64,000 bases of DNA, taken from contig CAKREB010000011.1 in assembly GCA_934317005.1 (NCBI GenBank), forward strand, positions 50,768 through 114,767, in the 5' to 3' direction. The DNA is from an uncultured Lachnospiraceae bacterium. Its GTDB lineage: Bacteria; Bacillota; Clostridia; Lachnospirales; Lachnospiraceae. Numbering within the stretch: position 1 is the stretch's first letter; every line of letters begins with the position of its first letter. Position numbers and translations under genes: made by a program. Positions 34,511 through 43,594 of the stretch are shown here, piece by piece. The notes beneath the pieces are model-generated. The model worked only from the letters and a program-made list of their open reading frames with translations, did not search any database and had not been told where the DNA came from.

Positions 34511-35287
34511 ATGACAAAGAAAATTCTTATTCGATTTGATGATATATGTCCAACAATGAGTCATTATCAATTTAAAAGAGCAATTGATTTATTAGAAAAG
34601 TATAATGTTAACGCATTGTTAGGAGTGATTCCTGAATGCAGAGATCCAGAATTACAAATAGATGATACTGATAAATTATTTTGGCAGAAAATGAAGAAAT
34701 TGCAAATGAAAGGATATACAATTGCAATGCATGGCTGTACTCATGTATATGATTCCAAAGTCAGGGGAAAAGTCAATAAAGGATTTTCTTCAGAATTTGC
34801 AGGAAATACATATAATGATCAGTTATGTAAAATTAGAAAAGGAAAGCAGTGGCTAAAGGAAAAAGGAATTGAGACTGATATTTTTTTTGCTCCATCTCAT
34901 TCGTATGATAATAACACTTTAAAAGCATTAAAGAGTTGTGGTTTTAAGTATATGTCAGATGGATACACCTTAAAGCCTATCAAACGTTATGGAATAATAT
35001 GTGTTCCATGCAGAACAACTGGGTGTCCGGTTGTAAAAGCAAGGGGATATTATACTGCAGTGTTTCATCCTAGTGAATGGATAAGACCAGAAAAAGAAAA
35101 TTGTTTTAATCAATTGGAAAATCTTCTGAAAGAAAATGGTAAATATGTGGTAGAATTTAGCGAATATATCAACCGAAAGATGGGAAACTATATAGTTCAA
35201 GACAGTATAGAAAAATGTAATGTTTTCTTTACTAGATATTTAAAACCTATGTTATCATATATTAAACATAAAATTTTAAAATTATAG
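34511..35287 (+). CDS. DUF2334-like polysaccharide deacetylase, copy 2
   Basis: A 258-residue paralogue of the 30439 gene, sharing KILIRFDDICPTMSHYQF, YTIAMHGCTHVYDSK, GFSSEFAGNTY and IFFAPSHSYDNNTLKALK. The metal-binding Asp, His and His positions are intact in both. The ATG follows AAAGGAGGATTTGGT; the reading frame is open upstream inside the polymerase gene but has no site there. Two such enzymes in one operon suggest two different acetylated sugars, or one active and one divergent copy. Confidence 0.85.
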   Translation: MTKKILIRFDDICPTMSHYQFKRAIDLLEKYNVNALLGVIPECRDPELQIDDTDKLFWQKMKKLQMKGYTIAMHGCTHVYDSKVRGKVNKGFSSEFAGNTYNDQLCKIRKGKQWLKEKGIETDIFFAPSHSYDNNTLKALKSCGFKYMSDGYTLKPIKRYGIICVPCRTTGCPVVKARGYYTAVFHPSEWIRPEKENCFNQLENLLKENGKYVVEFSEYINRKMGNYIVQDSIEKCNVFFTRYLKPMLSYIKHKILKL

Positions 35288-35444
35288 AAGAAAATGTAAA
35301 TATGCACTTATAAAATCAAAATTTGAATCAAAAACAACATTATTATAGAAAGAGATGGGACAATTGTATTTTCAAAATGATAATGTTCACTAATTAGTAG
35401 GTTCAATCATGGGATGTGGAAAATTGGAATAAACAGTAGGAGAA

Positions 35445-36989
35445 ATGATAGTAGTAATGCAGAAAACAAGGACACAAAAGGCAATAAAAAATGTATCAAT
35501 AACAATGTTATGCCAAATAATATATATATTGGTGAACATTGTCTGCAGAACAGTATTTACGAAAGCTTTGGGCGCAAAGTATTTAGGATTAAATGGTTTG
35601 TTTTCAAATATTTTAACAATGCTATCTTTTGTTGAGTTAGGAATGGGAAATGCTTTAGTTTATAAAATGTATGCACCTTTGGCTAATCATGATGAACATA
35701 TGCTTTGCGTATATATACAATTTTATAAAAAAATCTACACATGTATAGCTGTTATTGTGGCTATGCTTGGAGTTTGTGTAGTACCATTTCTTAATTATAT
35801 TGTTGATACATCTAACTTAGATATTAATGTGCATCTATTATATGTATTATTTTTAGCTGATACAGTGATTTCATATTTATATGTGTATAAAAAAATGATA
35901 CTTATTGCTGATCAGAAAAATTATATAATATCTATATATACACAAATTTTTAATTTAATAATGAATATTGTGCAGATAATTGCGCTTCTTATTACACATA
36001 ATTTTATATTGTATCTTTTAATTAAGATAGTTTTTGATTGGCTAAATAACGTTTTTTGTTCGCAATATGCTACAAGAGAATATCCATATATTAGCAATAA
36101 AGTAAAAGAAAAGATTTCAAAATCTGACAAAAATGAATTAAAACAGGATATAAAAGGGCTTTTTTTAGGAAAAATTGCATCTGTCGCATTTGATGGGACT
36201 GACAATATTTTTATATCTATATTTGTAAACATTGCAAGTGTAGGGATAGTATCAAATTATACTTTGATATTGTCAACAATAAATGGTTTGTTAAATCAAG
36301 CATTTTCTTCATTGACGGCATCTCTTGGGAATTTAGGAGTAAGTGCTAATAAAAAAGATGTACGAGAGGTATTGAAAAAAATATATTTCTTAAATGTTTT
36401 GTTATACGGATATTTTTTTGTGGGACTTGTTTTGTTGTTGCGGATGTTTGTGGTTGACATTTGGGTTGGTGCAAATTATGAGTTAAAATGGAGTACTATT
36501 ATTTTGTTGGTATCTGAATTATGTTTGAGAGGTATACACTATCCAATTTACATAACACGAACAGCTATGGGATTATTTCATCAGAAGAAATATATACCAC
36601 CGATATGCGCAGCAGTTAATATAGGTTTAGATTTCTTTTTAGGGCAGAAGTTTGGTATATCAGGAATTATTTTTGCAACTATTATTTCTAGAATGATTAC
36701 AAGAGCAACTGATGTATTTGTATTGTATTGGGAATACTTTGAAATACCAATTGGCGTATATTATATAAATTATTTAAAGTATTTGTTGTTTATTATTAGC
36801 AGTACGCTGATATCATATCACGGCATTTATGTTGCAAATTCCTTGCCAGTGATGTCTAGATTTGTTGTGAGTATTTGTATTGTTACGGTTATTTATTGGG
36901 GACTTGCATTTGTATTGTTTTTTAGATCAAATGAATTTGGATATTATTATGAAATGTTTTGTAAGAGAATTACTAGGAGGTATAAATGA
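35445..36989 (+). CDS. wzx: Polysaccharide flippase (Wzx, MOP superfamily)
   Basis: A 514-residue protein with about 14 hydrophobic helices. The N-terminal motif KAIKNVSITMLCQIIYILVNIVCRTVFTKALGAKYLGLNGLFSNIL is typical of PST-type exporters of Firmicutes capsule clusters. It flips lipid-linked repeat units across the membrane. A 157-base gap precedes it, the largest in the operon core, without a clear terminator. AGGAG lies only 2 bases before ATG 35445, so ATG 35457 is possible. It overlaps licD by 4 bases. Confidence 0.9.
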   Translation: MIVVMQKTRTQKAIKNVSITMLCQIIYILVNIVCRTVFTKALGAKYLGLNGLFSNILTMLSFVELGMGNALVYKMYAPLANHDEHMLCVYIQFYKKIYTCIAVIVAMLGVCVVPFLNYIVDTSNLDINVHLLYVLFLADTVISYLYVYKKMILIADQKNYIISIYTQIFNLIMNIVQIIALLITHNFILYLLIKIVFDWLNNVFCSQYATREYPYISNKVKEKISKSDKNELKQDIKGLFLGKIASVAFDGTDNIFISIFVNIASVGIVSNYTLILSTINGLLNQAFSSLTASLGNLGVSANKKDVREVLKKIYFLNVLLYGYFFVGLVLLLRMFVVDIWVGANYELKWSTIILLVSELCLRGIHYPIYITRTAMGLFHQKKYIPPICAAVNIGLDFFLGQKFGISGIIFATIISRMITRATDVFVLYWEYFEIPIGVYYINYLKYLLFIISSTLISYHGIYVANSLPVMSRFVVSICIVTVIYWGLAFVLFFRSNEFGYYYEMFCKRITRRYK

Positions 36990-37816
36990 ACGGGTTAAGG
37001 GAACTGTCTATTGAAGAAGAACAGAAAATTCAATTGAAGATTTTAAAAATATTAAAGAATTGCTGTGAGAAAGAGAAGATTCAATATTTTGCAGGCTATG
37101 GGACTCTTTTAGGTGCAGTTAGAGAACAGGGATTTATTGAATGGGATGACGATATTGATATTTGGATGAAGAGGAAGGATATTGATAAATTTATGGGAGT
37201 ATTTTATAGATATTTTGATAATAAAAAGTTTTTTCTTCAAACATATGAGACAGATAGACATTGTTTATCACCTGAAATGGTTAGAATATGCATTAACAAT
37301 ACATATAAAGGGGAACAAAATGTAAGGAAAGAAAAATTTCATATGGGTATCTATTTTGACATTTTCCCTTTAGATTATGCTTTTGGAAACAAAAAAGATA
37401 TATACTATTTAAAGCAGTTTACTAAATATCATACAAACTTATATAATAATTTGAAAAAAGATTGGAGAAGATTAACATTTAAGGAAAAAATTAAGTATAT
37501 TGTCTATCATAGAACTAGTAGAAAAAAGCTAATACATAAAGTTAGAAATATTGCTGTTATGTATTCTGAAAATTTAGAAGCAAATCAGTTTGTATGTTTA
37601 CCAACATCGTATTTTGGCTATGATAGGAGTCGCTTTAATGTAGAGGATTTTTCGACGAATGTAATGTTGAAGTTTGAAGATACAGAGATTTCTTGTCCGA
37701 TTGGATATAAAAGATTATTATCAACATTATATGGTGATGATTATATGACTCCTAAAGTAACTAAAGTGGATAGACATAGAGCATATATTTGGAAAAAAGG
37801 GGAGGAAAATTTATGA
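36986..37816 (+). CDS. LicD-family phosphocholine/phosphoalcohol transferase
   Basis: A 276-residue LicD protein. The nucleotidyltransferase-like motif GYGTLLGAVREQGFIEWDDDIDIWM near residues 37-61 holds the metal-binding DDDID. The family moves phosphocholine or another phospho-alcohol from CDP onto glycans. It starts within the flippase stop (ATGA) and overlaps the next gene by 4 bases. The neighbouring LicC-LicA fusion supports phosphocholine or a close relative as cargo. Confidence 0.88.
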   Translation: MNGLRELSIEEEQKIQLKILKILKNCCEKEKIQYFAGYGTLLGAVREQGFIEWDDDIDIWMKRKDIDKFMGVFYRYFDNKKFFLQTYETDRHCLSPEMVRICINNTYKGEQNVRKEKFHMGIYFDIFPLDYAFGNKKDIYYLKQFTKYHTNLYNNLKKDWRRLTFKEKIKYIVYHRTSRKKLIHKVRNIAVMYSENLEANQFVCLPTSYFGYDRSRFNVEDFSTNVMLKFEDTEISCPIGYKRLLSTLYGDDYMTPKVTKVDRHRAYIWKKGEENL

Positions 37817-39408
37817 TACGGAAAAATGCAATCATTTTGGCAGCAGGGAAATCAAACCGTTTCGCTCCATTTACTTATGAAAAGCCCAAGGGATTATTTT
37901 GTGTTAGAAATGAAATATTAATTGAAAGACAAATAGAACAGCTTCAGAAAGCGGGAGTGGAAGAAATTTATGTAGTTGTAGGATACATGAAGGAAAAGTT
38001 TTTCTATTTAGAGTCTAAGTATAATGTTAAATTGATAGTTAATAATCAATTTGGTGAAAAGGGAAATTTATATACACTTTACGTTGCAAGAGATTATTTA
38101 GCAAATACCTTTATCTGTTGTGCAGATCATTATTTTATTAAGAATCCCTTTTTGGATAACAATTTTGAAAATATTAGTTATCGAGCGTGTGCATATCAGG
38201 AAGGAAAGTTTAGGGAATTTGCTATTAAAGCTTCTGATGCAGATGTCATTACGGAGGTATCTGTTGGGGGCTATGATTCCTTGGCAATGGTGGGACATGC
38301 TTATATGAATGAGAAATTCAGTATTACATTTCGAAGTTTAATGGAACAGGAAATAAATGATTTTGGTATTGCGTCTATGTTTTGGGAAGAATTCTATGGA
38401 AAACATATTAAAGAACTGACATTTTATAAAAAACAATATCTAGCAGATGAAATTTTAGAATTTGATAGTATTGATGACCTTAGAAAGTTTGATTCTGAAT
38501 TTCTATTGAATGTTGATTCGGAAATTATTACAAATATTTGCAAGTCGCTTAAGTGTAATCCGAATAATATAGATGATATATCTATAATTAGTGCTGGGCT
38601 TACAAATGTTTCTTTTGCGTTTAATTGCAATGGAACAAAATATGTTTATCGTCATCCAGGTGGCACTGCAGGAAATCTTATTGATAGACAGTCGGAACTA
38701 TTGTGTCAAACAGTAGCTAAGGATATAGGAATAGATGAATCGGTTATCAAAATGGAATTGTCCGGCTGGAAACTGTCATATTTTGTTAGAAATGCCCAGA
38801 ATTGTGACTTTGAAAGGTATCCTAGGCAGCTTGAAACAGGAATGGAATTTTTACATAAACTTCATGCAGCGAAAGTGGATGATAATGTAAAAGTATTTGA
38901 TAATGTAAAAGAGGGAAAAAAGTTAATGAATATTGCATCTGCAACTAAGGGAAATCTTTTTAGAGAATTTGCGGAAGAGATTGCGAAAGTAGAGAAGCTT
39001 TATGACTACGTGAAGAAAGATGCTGTTCGCTTGGGATATGGATTAGTTCTATGTCATAATGATACATATGAACCTAATTATTTATATGATGATAAGGGAA
39101 AAATGTATCTGATTGATTGGGAATATGCGGGATTAAATTATGGAGTAAATGATATATGTTGCATTACTTGTCGTTATGATTGGTCTGAAGAGCAAATTGA
39201 AAAATATTTTAAGGCATTTTTAGGAAAAGCATTAACAAAAGATGAACATAGATTTTATTGGGCATTTCACTGTATATGTGCATTTTATTGGTTTTGCTGG
39301 GGATTATATAAAGGTTCAGTCGGTGATGATGATGGCTTTTTTTTCTTGCCAGCATATAGAAATTTTACAAAATATATTGATAGAGCAATTGAAAGGTATA
39401 AGGATTAA
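37813..39408 (+). CDS. LicC-LicA fusion: CTP:phosphocholine cytidylyltransferase plus choline kinase
   Basis: A 531-residue two-domain protein. Residues 1-230 form a nucleotidyltransferase (IILAAGKSNRFAPFTYEKPKGL, then NQFGEKGNLYTLYVARDYL) like LicC. Residues about 245-531 form a choline/ethanolamine-kinase-type phosphotransferase like LicA (LVLCHNDTYEPNYLYDD and LIDWEYAGLNYGVNDICC with catalytic HND and metal Asp). One polypeptide would phosphorylate choline or ethanolamine and activate it with CTP, feeding LicD. ATG 37813 follows GGGGAGG and overlaps licD. Confidence 0.88.
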   Translation: MIRKNAIILAAGKSNRFAPFTYEKPKGLFCVRNEILIERQIEQLQKAGVEEIYVVVGYMKEKFFYLESKYNVKLIVNNQFGEKGNLYTLYVARDYLANTFICCADHYFIKNPFLDNNFENISYRACAYQEGKFREFAIKASDADVITEVSVGGYDSLAMVGHAYMNEKFSITFRSLMEQEINDFGIASMFWEEFYGKHIKELTFYKKQYLADEILEFDSIDDLRKFDSEFLLNVDSEIITNICKSLKCNPNNIDDISIISAGLTNVSFAFNCNGTKYVYRHPGGTAGNLIDRQSELLCQTVAKDIGIDESVIKMELSGWKLSYFVRNAQNCDFERYPRQLETGMEFLHKLHAAKVDDNVKVFDNVKEGKKLMNIASATKGNLFREFAEEIAKVEKLYDYVKKDAVRLGYGLVLCHNDTYEPNYLYDDKGKMYLIDWEYAGLNYGVNDICCITCRYDWSEEQIEKYFKAFLGKALTKDEHRFYWAFHCICAFYWFCWGLYKGSVGDDDGFFFLPAYRNFTKYIDRAIERYKD

Positions 39409-39410
39409 AA

Positions 39411-40124
39411 ATGATAACTGCAATTATTTTAGCTGGTGGTGTTGGAAGTAGAGTTGGCGCAGATAAACCAAAACAATTTGTTGAGGTGTTGAATAAGCCG
39501 ATATTAGCATATACGATTGAAATATTTGAAAGGCATACAGAAATAGATGCTATAGAGATTGTTTGTCATAGAGATTGGAAAGCGCATCTTAAAAATATAG
39601 TTAGTAAATATAATTATAAAAAGGTAAAGTGGATTGCAGAAGGTGGTGATACTTTTCAAGATTCTGTGATAAATGGAATAAATAATCTTAGGGATAAGAT
39701 AGAAGAAAAGGATTATGTTCTCATTCAGTATGGTGCAGCACCATTTACCAGTGAAAAGATTGTTACAGATGTAATAAAAGTTATGAGAGAAAAGGACTCT
39801 GCAGTGACGGCTACACCCTGTTTTCAGCTTATAGGAAGTATGGATGGCAAAACAAGTAATAGTTGGGTTGATAGGGATAAGTTGATACAGATTGCATGTC
39901 CTTATGGATTTAGGTACTCATACCTATTAAATATATACAAAAAAGCTAAGGAACAAGGATTGATTGAAAAAATAGAACCGCATACAACAAGTTTGATGTA
40001 TGCTTTGGGTGAACATTTAAATCTTGCATATGGAGATCAAACAAACATAAAAATAACAACAAAAGAAGATTTAGCATTATTTGAAGGGTATGTTCTAATG
40101 AAGCAACGGCATTTTTATTGCTGA
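39411..40124 (+). CDS. IspD/TarI-family cytidylyltransferase
   Basis: A 237-residue enzyme with the CTP-binding motif IILAGGVGSRVGADKPKQF, GGDTFQDSVINGI and the C-terminal DQTNIKITTKEDLALFE. The family makes CDP-methylerythritol (IspD) or CDP-ribitol (TarI). In a capsule operon next to LicD a CDP-alditol or related CDP-alcohol product is more likely than isoprenoid synthesis, but no TarJ-like reductase is adjacent. It lies two bases after the LicC-LicA gene. Last AT-rich gene of the island. Confidence 0.85.
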   Translation: MITAIILAGGVGSRVGADKPKQFVEVLNKPILAYTIEIFERHTEIDAIEIVCHRDWKAHLKNIVSKYNYKKVKWIAEGGDTFQDSVINGINNLRDKIEEKDYVLIQYGAAPFTSEKIVTDVIKVMREKDSAVTATPCFQLIGSMDGKTSNSWVDRDKLIQIACPYGFRYSYLLNIYKKAKEQGLIEKIEPHTTSLMYALGEHLNLAYGDQTNIKITTKEDLALFEGYVLMKQRHFYC

Positions 40125-40251
40125 ATTTCTTGGCAATGATTTGGGGATAAAAGATGTTAGTTTTATCTCAGCATATAAAGTGCAATAGCATAAATAAAAA
40201 TAAAATTATTCATTTATAGTTTAACAAAAATAGAAAATATTCTATGGGAGA

Positions 40252-41391
40252 ATGTTTATTATGATAAAAAACAAAAATAACAAATTGAGAACAGATAATA
40301 TTGGAATTAAATTGACAACTATTTTAATCACAGGTTCAGCTGGCTTTATTGGATCTAATCTTGTGATGCAACTATTAGATACAGTAGAACCAATTACAAT
40401 TATCGGTATCGACAACATGAACGACTACTACGATGTTTCAATCAAAGAATATCGTTTACAACAGATTGAACAAGCAGCCGAAAAGCATCCAGAGTCTACT
40501 TGGACTTTTATCAGGGGGTCGATTGCAGACAAAACGCTAGTGAATGATATTTTTGAAAAGTATCACCCGTCTATTGTAGTCAATCTGGCGGCACAGGCGG
40601 GGGTTCGGTATTCTATTACAAATCCGGATGTATATATAGAAAGTAACCTGATTGGATTCTATAATATTTTGGAGGCTTGCCGCCATTCCTATGATAATGA
40701 ACAGGAGGGAGTACAGCATTTGGTGTATGCTTCGTCTTCTTCTGTATATGGAAGTAACAAGAAGGTACCATATTCTACAGAGGATAAGGTGGACAATCCG
40801 GTGTCCCTTTATGCAGCTACGAAGAAGTCTAATGAACTGATGGCACATGCGTATAGTAAACTCTATAATATTCCATCCACAGGACTTCGTTTCTTTACGG
40901 TATATGGACCGGCAGGACGACCGGATATGGCATATTTTGGTTTTACAAATAAACTGCGCAATGGGGAAAAGATCCAGATTTTTAATTATGGAAATTGCAA
41001 ACGTGATTTTACTTATATAGATGATATTGTGGAAGGGGTAATGCGTGTGATGCAATCTCCGCCTTCAAAGAAGAACGGAGAAGATGGTCTGCCGATACCG
41101 CCGTATGCGGTTTACAATATTGGAAATCATCAGCCGGAGAATTTATTGGACTTTGTGGATATTTTGCAGCAGGAGCTGATAAGAGCCAAAGTGTTACCGG
41201 AAGATTATGATTTTGAAAGTCATAAGGAACTGGTGCCGATGCAGCCTGGTGACGTGCCTGTGACCTATGCGGATACAGAAGCATTGGAACGTGATTTTGG
41301 CTTTAAACCCAGCACAAGTCTGAGAGAGGGACTTCGCAAATTTGCTGAGTGGTATAAAGAGTTTTATGATGCAGATGATAAAAGCAGATAG
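40252..41391 (+). CDS. UDP-glucuronate 4-epimerase-like NAD-dependent epimerase
   Basis: A 379-residue extended SDR enzyme: GSAGFIGSNL nucleotide loop near residue 35, the catalytic YAATKKSNE (YxxxK) and the C-terminal substrate domain. NMNDYYDVSIKEYRL and RFFTVYGPAGRPDMAYF are typical of UDP-glucuronate 4-epimerases, which make UDP-galacturonate. ATG 40252 follows GGGAG; ATG 40261 is an alternative. GC content jumps upward after its first 40 or so codons, so the AT-rich insertion ends here. Confidence 0.88.
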   Translation: MFIMIKNKNNKLRTDNIGIKLTTILITGSAGFIGSNLVMQLLDTVEPITIIGIDNMNDYYDVSIKEYRLQQIEQAAEKHPESTWTFIRGSIADKTLVNDIFEKYHPSIVVNLAAQAGVRYSITNPDVYIESNLIGFYNILEACRHSYDNEQEGVQHLVYASSSSVYGSNKKVPYSTEDKVDNPVSLYAATKKSNELMAHAYSKLYNIPSTGLRFFTVYGPAGRPDMAYFGFTNKLRNGEKIQIFNYGNCKRDFTYIDDIVEGVMRVMQSPPSKKNGEDGLPIPPYAVYNIGNHQPENLLDFVDILQQELIRAKVLPEDYDFESHKELVPMQPGDVPVTYADTEALERDFGFKPSTSLREGLRKFAEWYKEFYDADDKSR

Positions 41392-41469
41392 TGATTCTAC
41401 AGTATCATTAAGTGGGAAAAACAGATGAAATTATAAATCGTAATAAACATTTGGCAGGAGGAAATGGCA

Positions 41470-42702
41470 ATGAAGATCGCAGTAGCAGGAACAGGATATG
41501 TAGGATTGTCAATTGCTACATTACTAGCACAGCACAATGAAGTAGTAGCAGTGGATATTGTGCCGGAAAAGGTGGAACTATTAAATAAACGGCAATCTCC
41601 CATACAGGATGAATATATCGAAAAATATTTAGCTGAAAAGGAGTTGGATCTGACAGCCACGATGGACGCAGAAAAAGCATATCGGGATGCAGATTTTGTA
41701 GTGATCGCTACACCGACGAATTATGACAGCAAAAAGAACTTTTTTGATACGTCAGCAGTAGAAGCGGTTATCAAATTGGTAATGGAACAGAATCCGGATG
41801 CCGTAATGGTCATAAAATCTACGATTCCGGTGGGGTATACGGCAAATATCAGAGAAAAGTTCCACTGTGACAATATCATTTTCAGCCCGGAGTTTTTGAG
41901 GGAGTCGAAAGCTCTGTATGATAATCTATATCCATCCAGAATTATCGTAGGAACAGATGTAGAGAATGCAAGACTGGTGAAAGCAGCCAATACGTTTGCA
42001 TCGCTTTTGCAGGAGGGCGCATTAAAAGAAAACATTGATACGTTAATTATGGGATTTACAGAGGCAGAGGCAGTGAAGCTTTTTGCAAATACATATCTGG
42101 CACTTCGTGTTTCCTATTTCAATGAGTTGGATACATATGCAGAGATGAAAGGACTGAATACACAGCAGATCATTAATGGTGTGTGTCTTGATCCACGTAT
42201 CGGTGACAACTATAATAATCCTTCTTTCGGATATGGCGGATATTGTCTGCCAAAGGATACCAAGCAGCTTCTGGCAAATTATGAGGATGTCCCGCAGAAC
42301 ATGATGAGTGCTATCGTAGAATCAAACCGTACACGCAAGGATTATATTGCGGAGCGGGTACTGGAGCTTGCCGGAGCGTATGGGGCAAATGATGCTTATG
42401 ATGTGAGCAAAGAGCATGAGGTGACGGTTGGAGTATATCGTCTGACCATGAAGTCAAATTCGGATAATTTCAGGCAGTCATCCATTCAGGGAGTCATGAA
42501 GCGGATTAAGGCAAAGGGAGCTAGTGTGATTATCTATGAACCTACTTTGGAAGATGGGACGACCTTTTTTGGAAGTCAGGTGGTCAATGATCTGGCACAA
42601 TTTAAGAAGGAGAGTCAGGTTATTCTTGCAAACCGTTATGATGCGTGTCTGGATGATGTGCAGGAAAAGGTGTACACGAGAGATTTGTATCGGCGCGATT
42701 AA
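41470..42702 (+). CDS. ugd: UDP-glucose 6-dehydrogenase
   Basis: A 410-residue UDP-glucose/GDP-mannose dehydrogenase: Rossmann start MKIAVAGTGYVGLSIATLLAQ, IKSTIPVGYT, SPEFLRESKALYDNLYPSRI, and the catalytic Cys in FGYGGYCLPKDTKQLL near residue 258. It oxidises UDP-glucose to UDP-glucuronate, which the preceding epimerase can convert to UDP-galacturonate. ATG 41470 is 8 bases after AGGAGG; ATG 41464 is too close. Confidence 0.92.
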   Translation: MKIAVAGTGYVGLSIATLLAQHNEVVAVDIVPEKVELLNKRQSPIQDEYIEKYLAEKELDLTATMDAEKAYRDADFVVIATPTNYDSKKNFFDTSAVEAVIKLVMEQNPDAVMVIKSTIPVGYTANIREKFHCDNIIFSPEFLRESKALYDNLYPSRIIVGTDVENARLVKAANTFASLLQEGALKENIDTLIMGFTEAEAVKLFANTYLALRVSYFNELDTYAEMKGLNTQQIINGVCLDPRIGDNYNNPSFGYGGYCLPKDTKQLLANYEDVPQNMMSAIVESNRTRKDYIAERVLELAGAYGANDAYDVSKEHEVTVGVYRLTMKSNSDNFRQSSIQGVMKRIKAKGASVIIYEPTLEDGTTFFGSQVVNDLAQFKKESQVILANRYDACLDDVQEKVYTRDLYRRD

Positions 42703-42757
42703 TATAGCAAAGATTAAAGCCTTGATATATTGAGCAGGGCTATAATATGGAGGAAAC

Positions 42758-43435
42758 ATGACAAAAGTAAAAGGCATTTATCAGAGAAAGGACGGGCGAT
42801 GGGAGGCACGTTATAAAAAAGGAATTGACGAAAATGGAAAGACACTGTATGGTGCAGTCTATGGGAAGAGCAGCGAAGAAGTTGAGGAGAAGAGGAGGCA
42901 GCTTGTGGGTGATGAAACAGAACAGAGAGTGCCTACAGAGTTAAATCTTCTGATACTGGGAGCAGGCTCGCATGGCAGAGATGTTATGGAAATCGCAGAA
43001 AGCCTTCGTATTTTCAACAAAATCCGTTTTCTGGATGATCATGTGCAGGGAGAATATATTATCGGTAAATGCAAGGATGCAATGAAGTTCCGCGGGGAAT
43101 ATCCGTGTGCATTTATTGCGATAGGTGATAATGAAAAAAGGCGAAAATATGCGAAGTTTCTCAAGGAGAGGAATTTTCTGATTCCAAAGTTGATTTCGCC
43201 ACTTGCGATTGTTTCTCCTAATGCTGACATAGGGGAAGGAACAGTAATTCATCCGCAGGGTACAGTAGGGGAGGCCAAGATAGGAAAGCATTGTATTATC
43301 GCTTCCAACAGTACCATTAGTTCAGAAGTAATGATGGGAGATTACTCTAGAGCGGACAGTGGCAGCATTGTTCCTAAGGGGATGAAGGTACCGGAGGGGA
43401 CATTGTTGGAAATCGGGGAGATATTTGGAATGTAA
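42758..43435 (+). CDS. Integrase-type DNA-binding domain fused to a PglD/NeuD-like sugar acetyltransferase
   Basis: A 225-residue chimera. Residues about 1-50 (KGIYQRKDGRWEARYKKG, then GKTLYGAVYGKSSEEVEEK) look like the AP2-like arm-binding domain found at the N-terminus of Tn916-type tyrosine integrases. From about residue 60 a NeuD/PglD family acetyltransferase follows (LLILGAGSHGRDVMEIAE, then a left-handed beta-helix with IGEGTVIHPQGTVG and IGKHCIIASNSTIS). The acetyltransferase half fits amino-sugar N-acetylation in this operon. The role of the DNA-binding domain is unknown. ATATGGAGG precedes the ATG; no frameshift separates the halves. Confidence 0.85.
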   Translation: MTKVKGIYQRKDGRWEARYKKGIDENGKTLYGAVYGKSSEEVEEKRRQLVGDETEQRVPTELNLLILGAGSHGRDVMEIAESLRIFNKIRFLDDHVQGEYIIGKCKDAMKFRGEYPCAFIAIGDNEKRRKYAKFLKERNFLIPKLISPLAIVSPNADIGEGTVIHPQGTVGEAKIGKHCIIASNSTISSEVMMGDYSRADSGSIVPKGMKVPEGTLLEIGEIFGM

Positions 43436-43507
43436 TTTTCGTTGTAGTAGCCATATGAACTTCCGGCAATCCGTGCAACTTTGCTTGTATCATGTGAGAA
43501 ATATCGC

Positions 43508-43559
43508 TATAATATGATGCAAGGGTCAAAATGTTTTTTGATTCCAGCATCATATTATA
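43508..43559. repeat. MITE-like element D: terminal repeats collapsed into a hairpin
   Basis: The perfect 13-bp arms TATAATATGATGC (43508-43520) and GCATCATATTATA (43547-43559) continue inward with AGGGTCAAAA and TTTTTGATTCC, the ends of elements A and C, but almost no interior remains. It lies after the polysaccharide operon and before the AAA-ATPase gene and may act as a terminator-like hairpin. Confidence 0.65.
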
Positions 43560-43594
43560 AGAAAATTGCACGATAGAGGGAGGCAGACGGGTTT

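Noticed and set aside
39411..40124. Calling the IspD-like gene the housekeeping isoprenoid enzyme
   Set aside because: It is AT-rich and embedded two bases after the LicC-LicA gene in a capsule operon, so a CDP-alcohol role for the glycan is more likely; the sequence alone does not decide.
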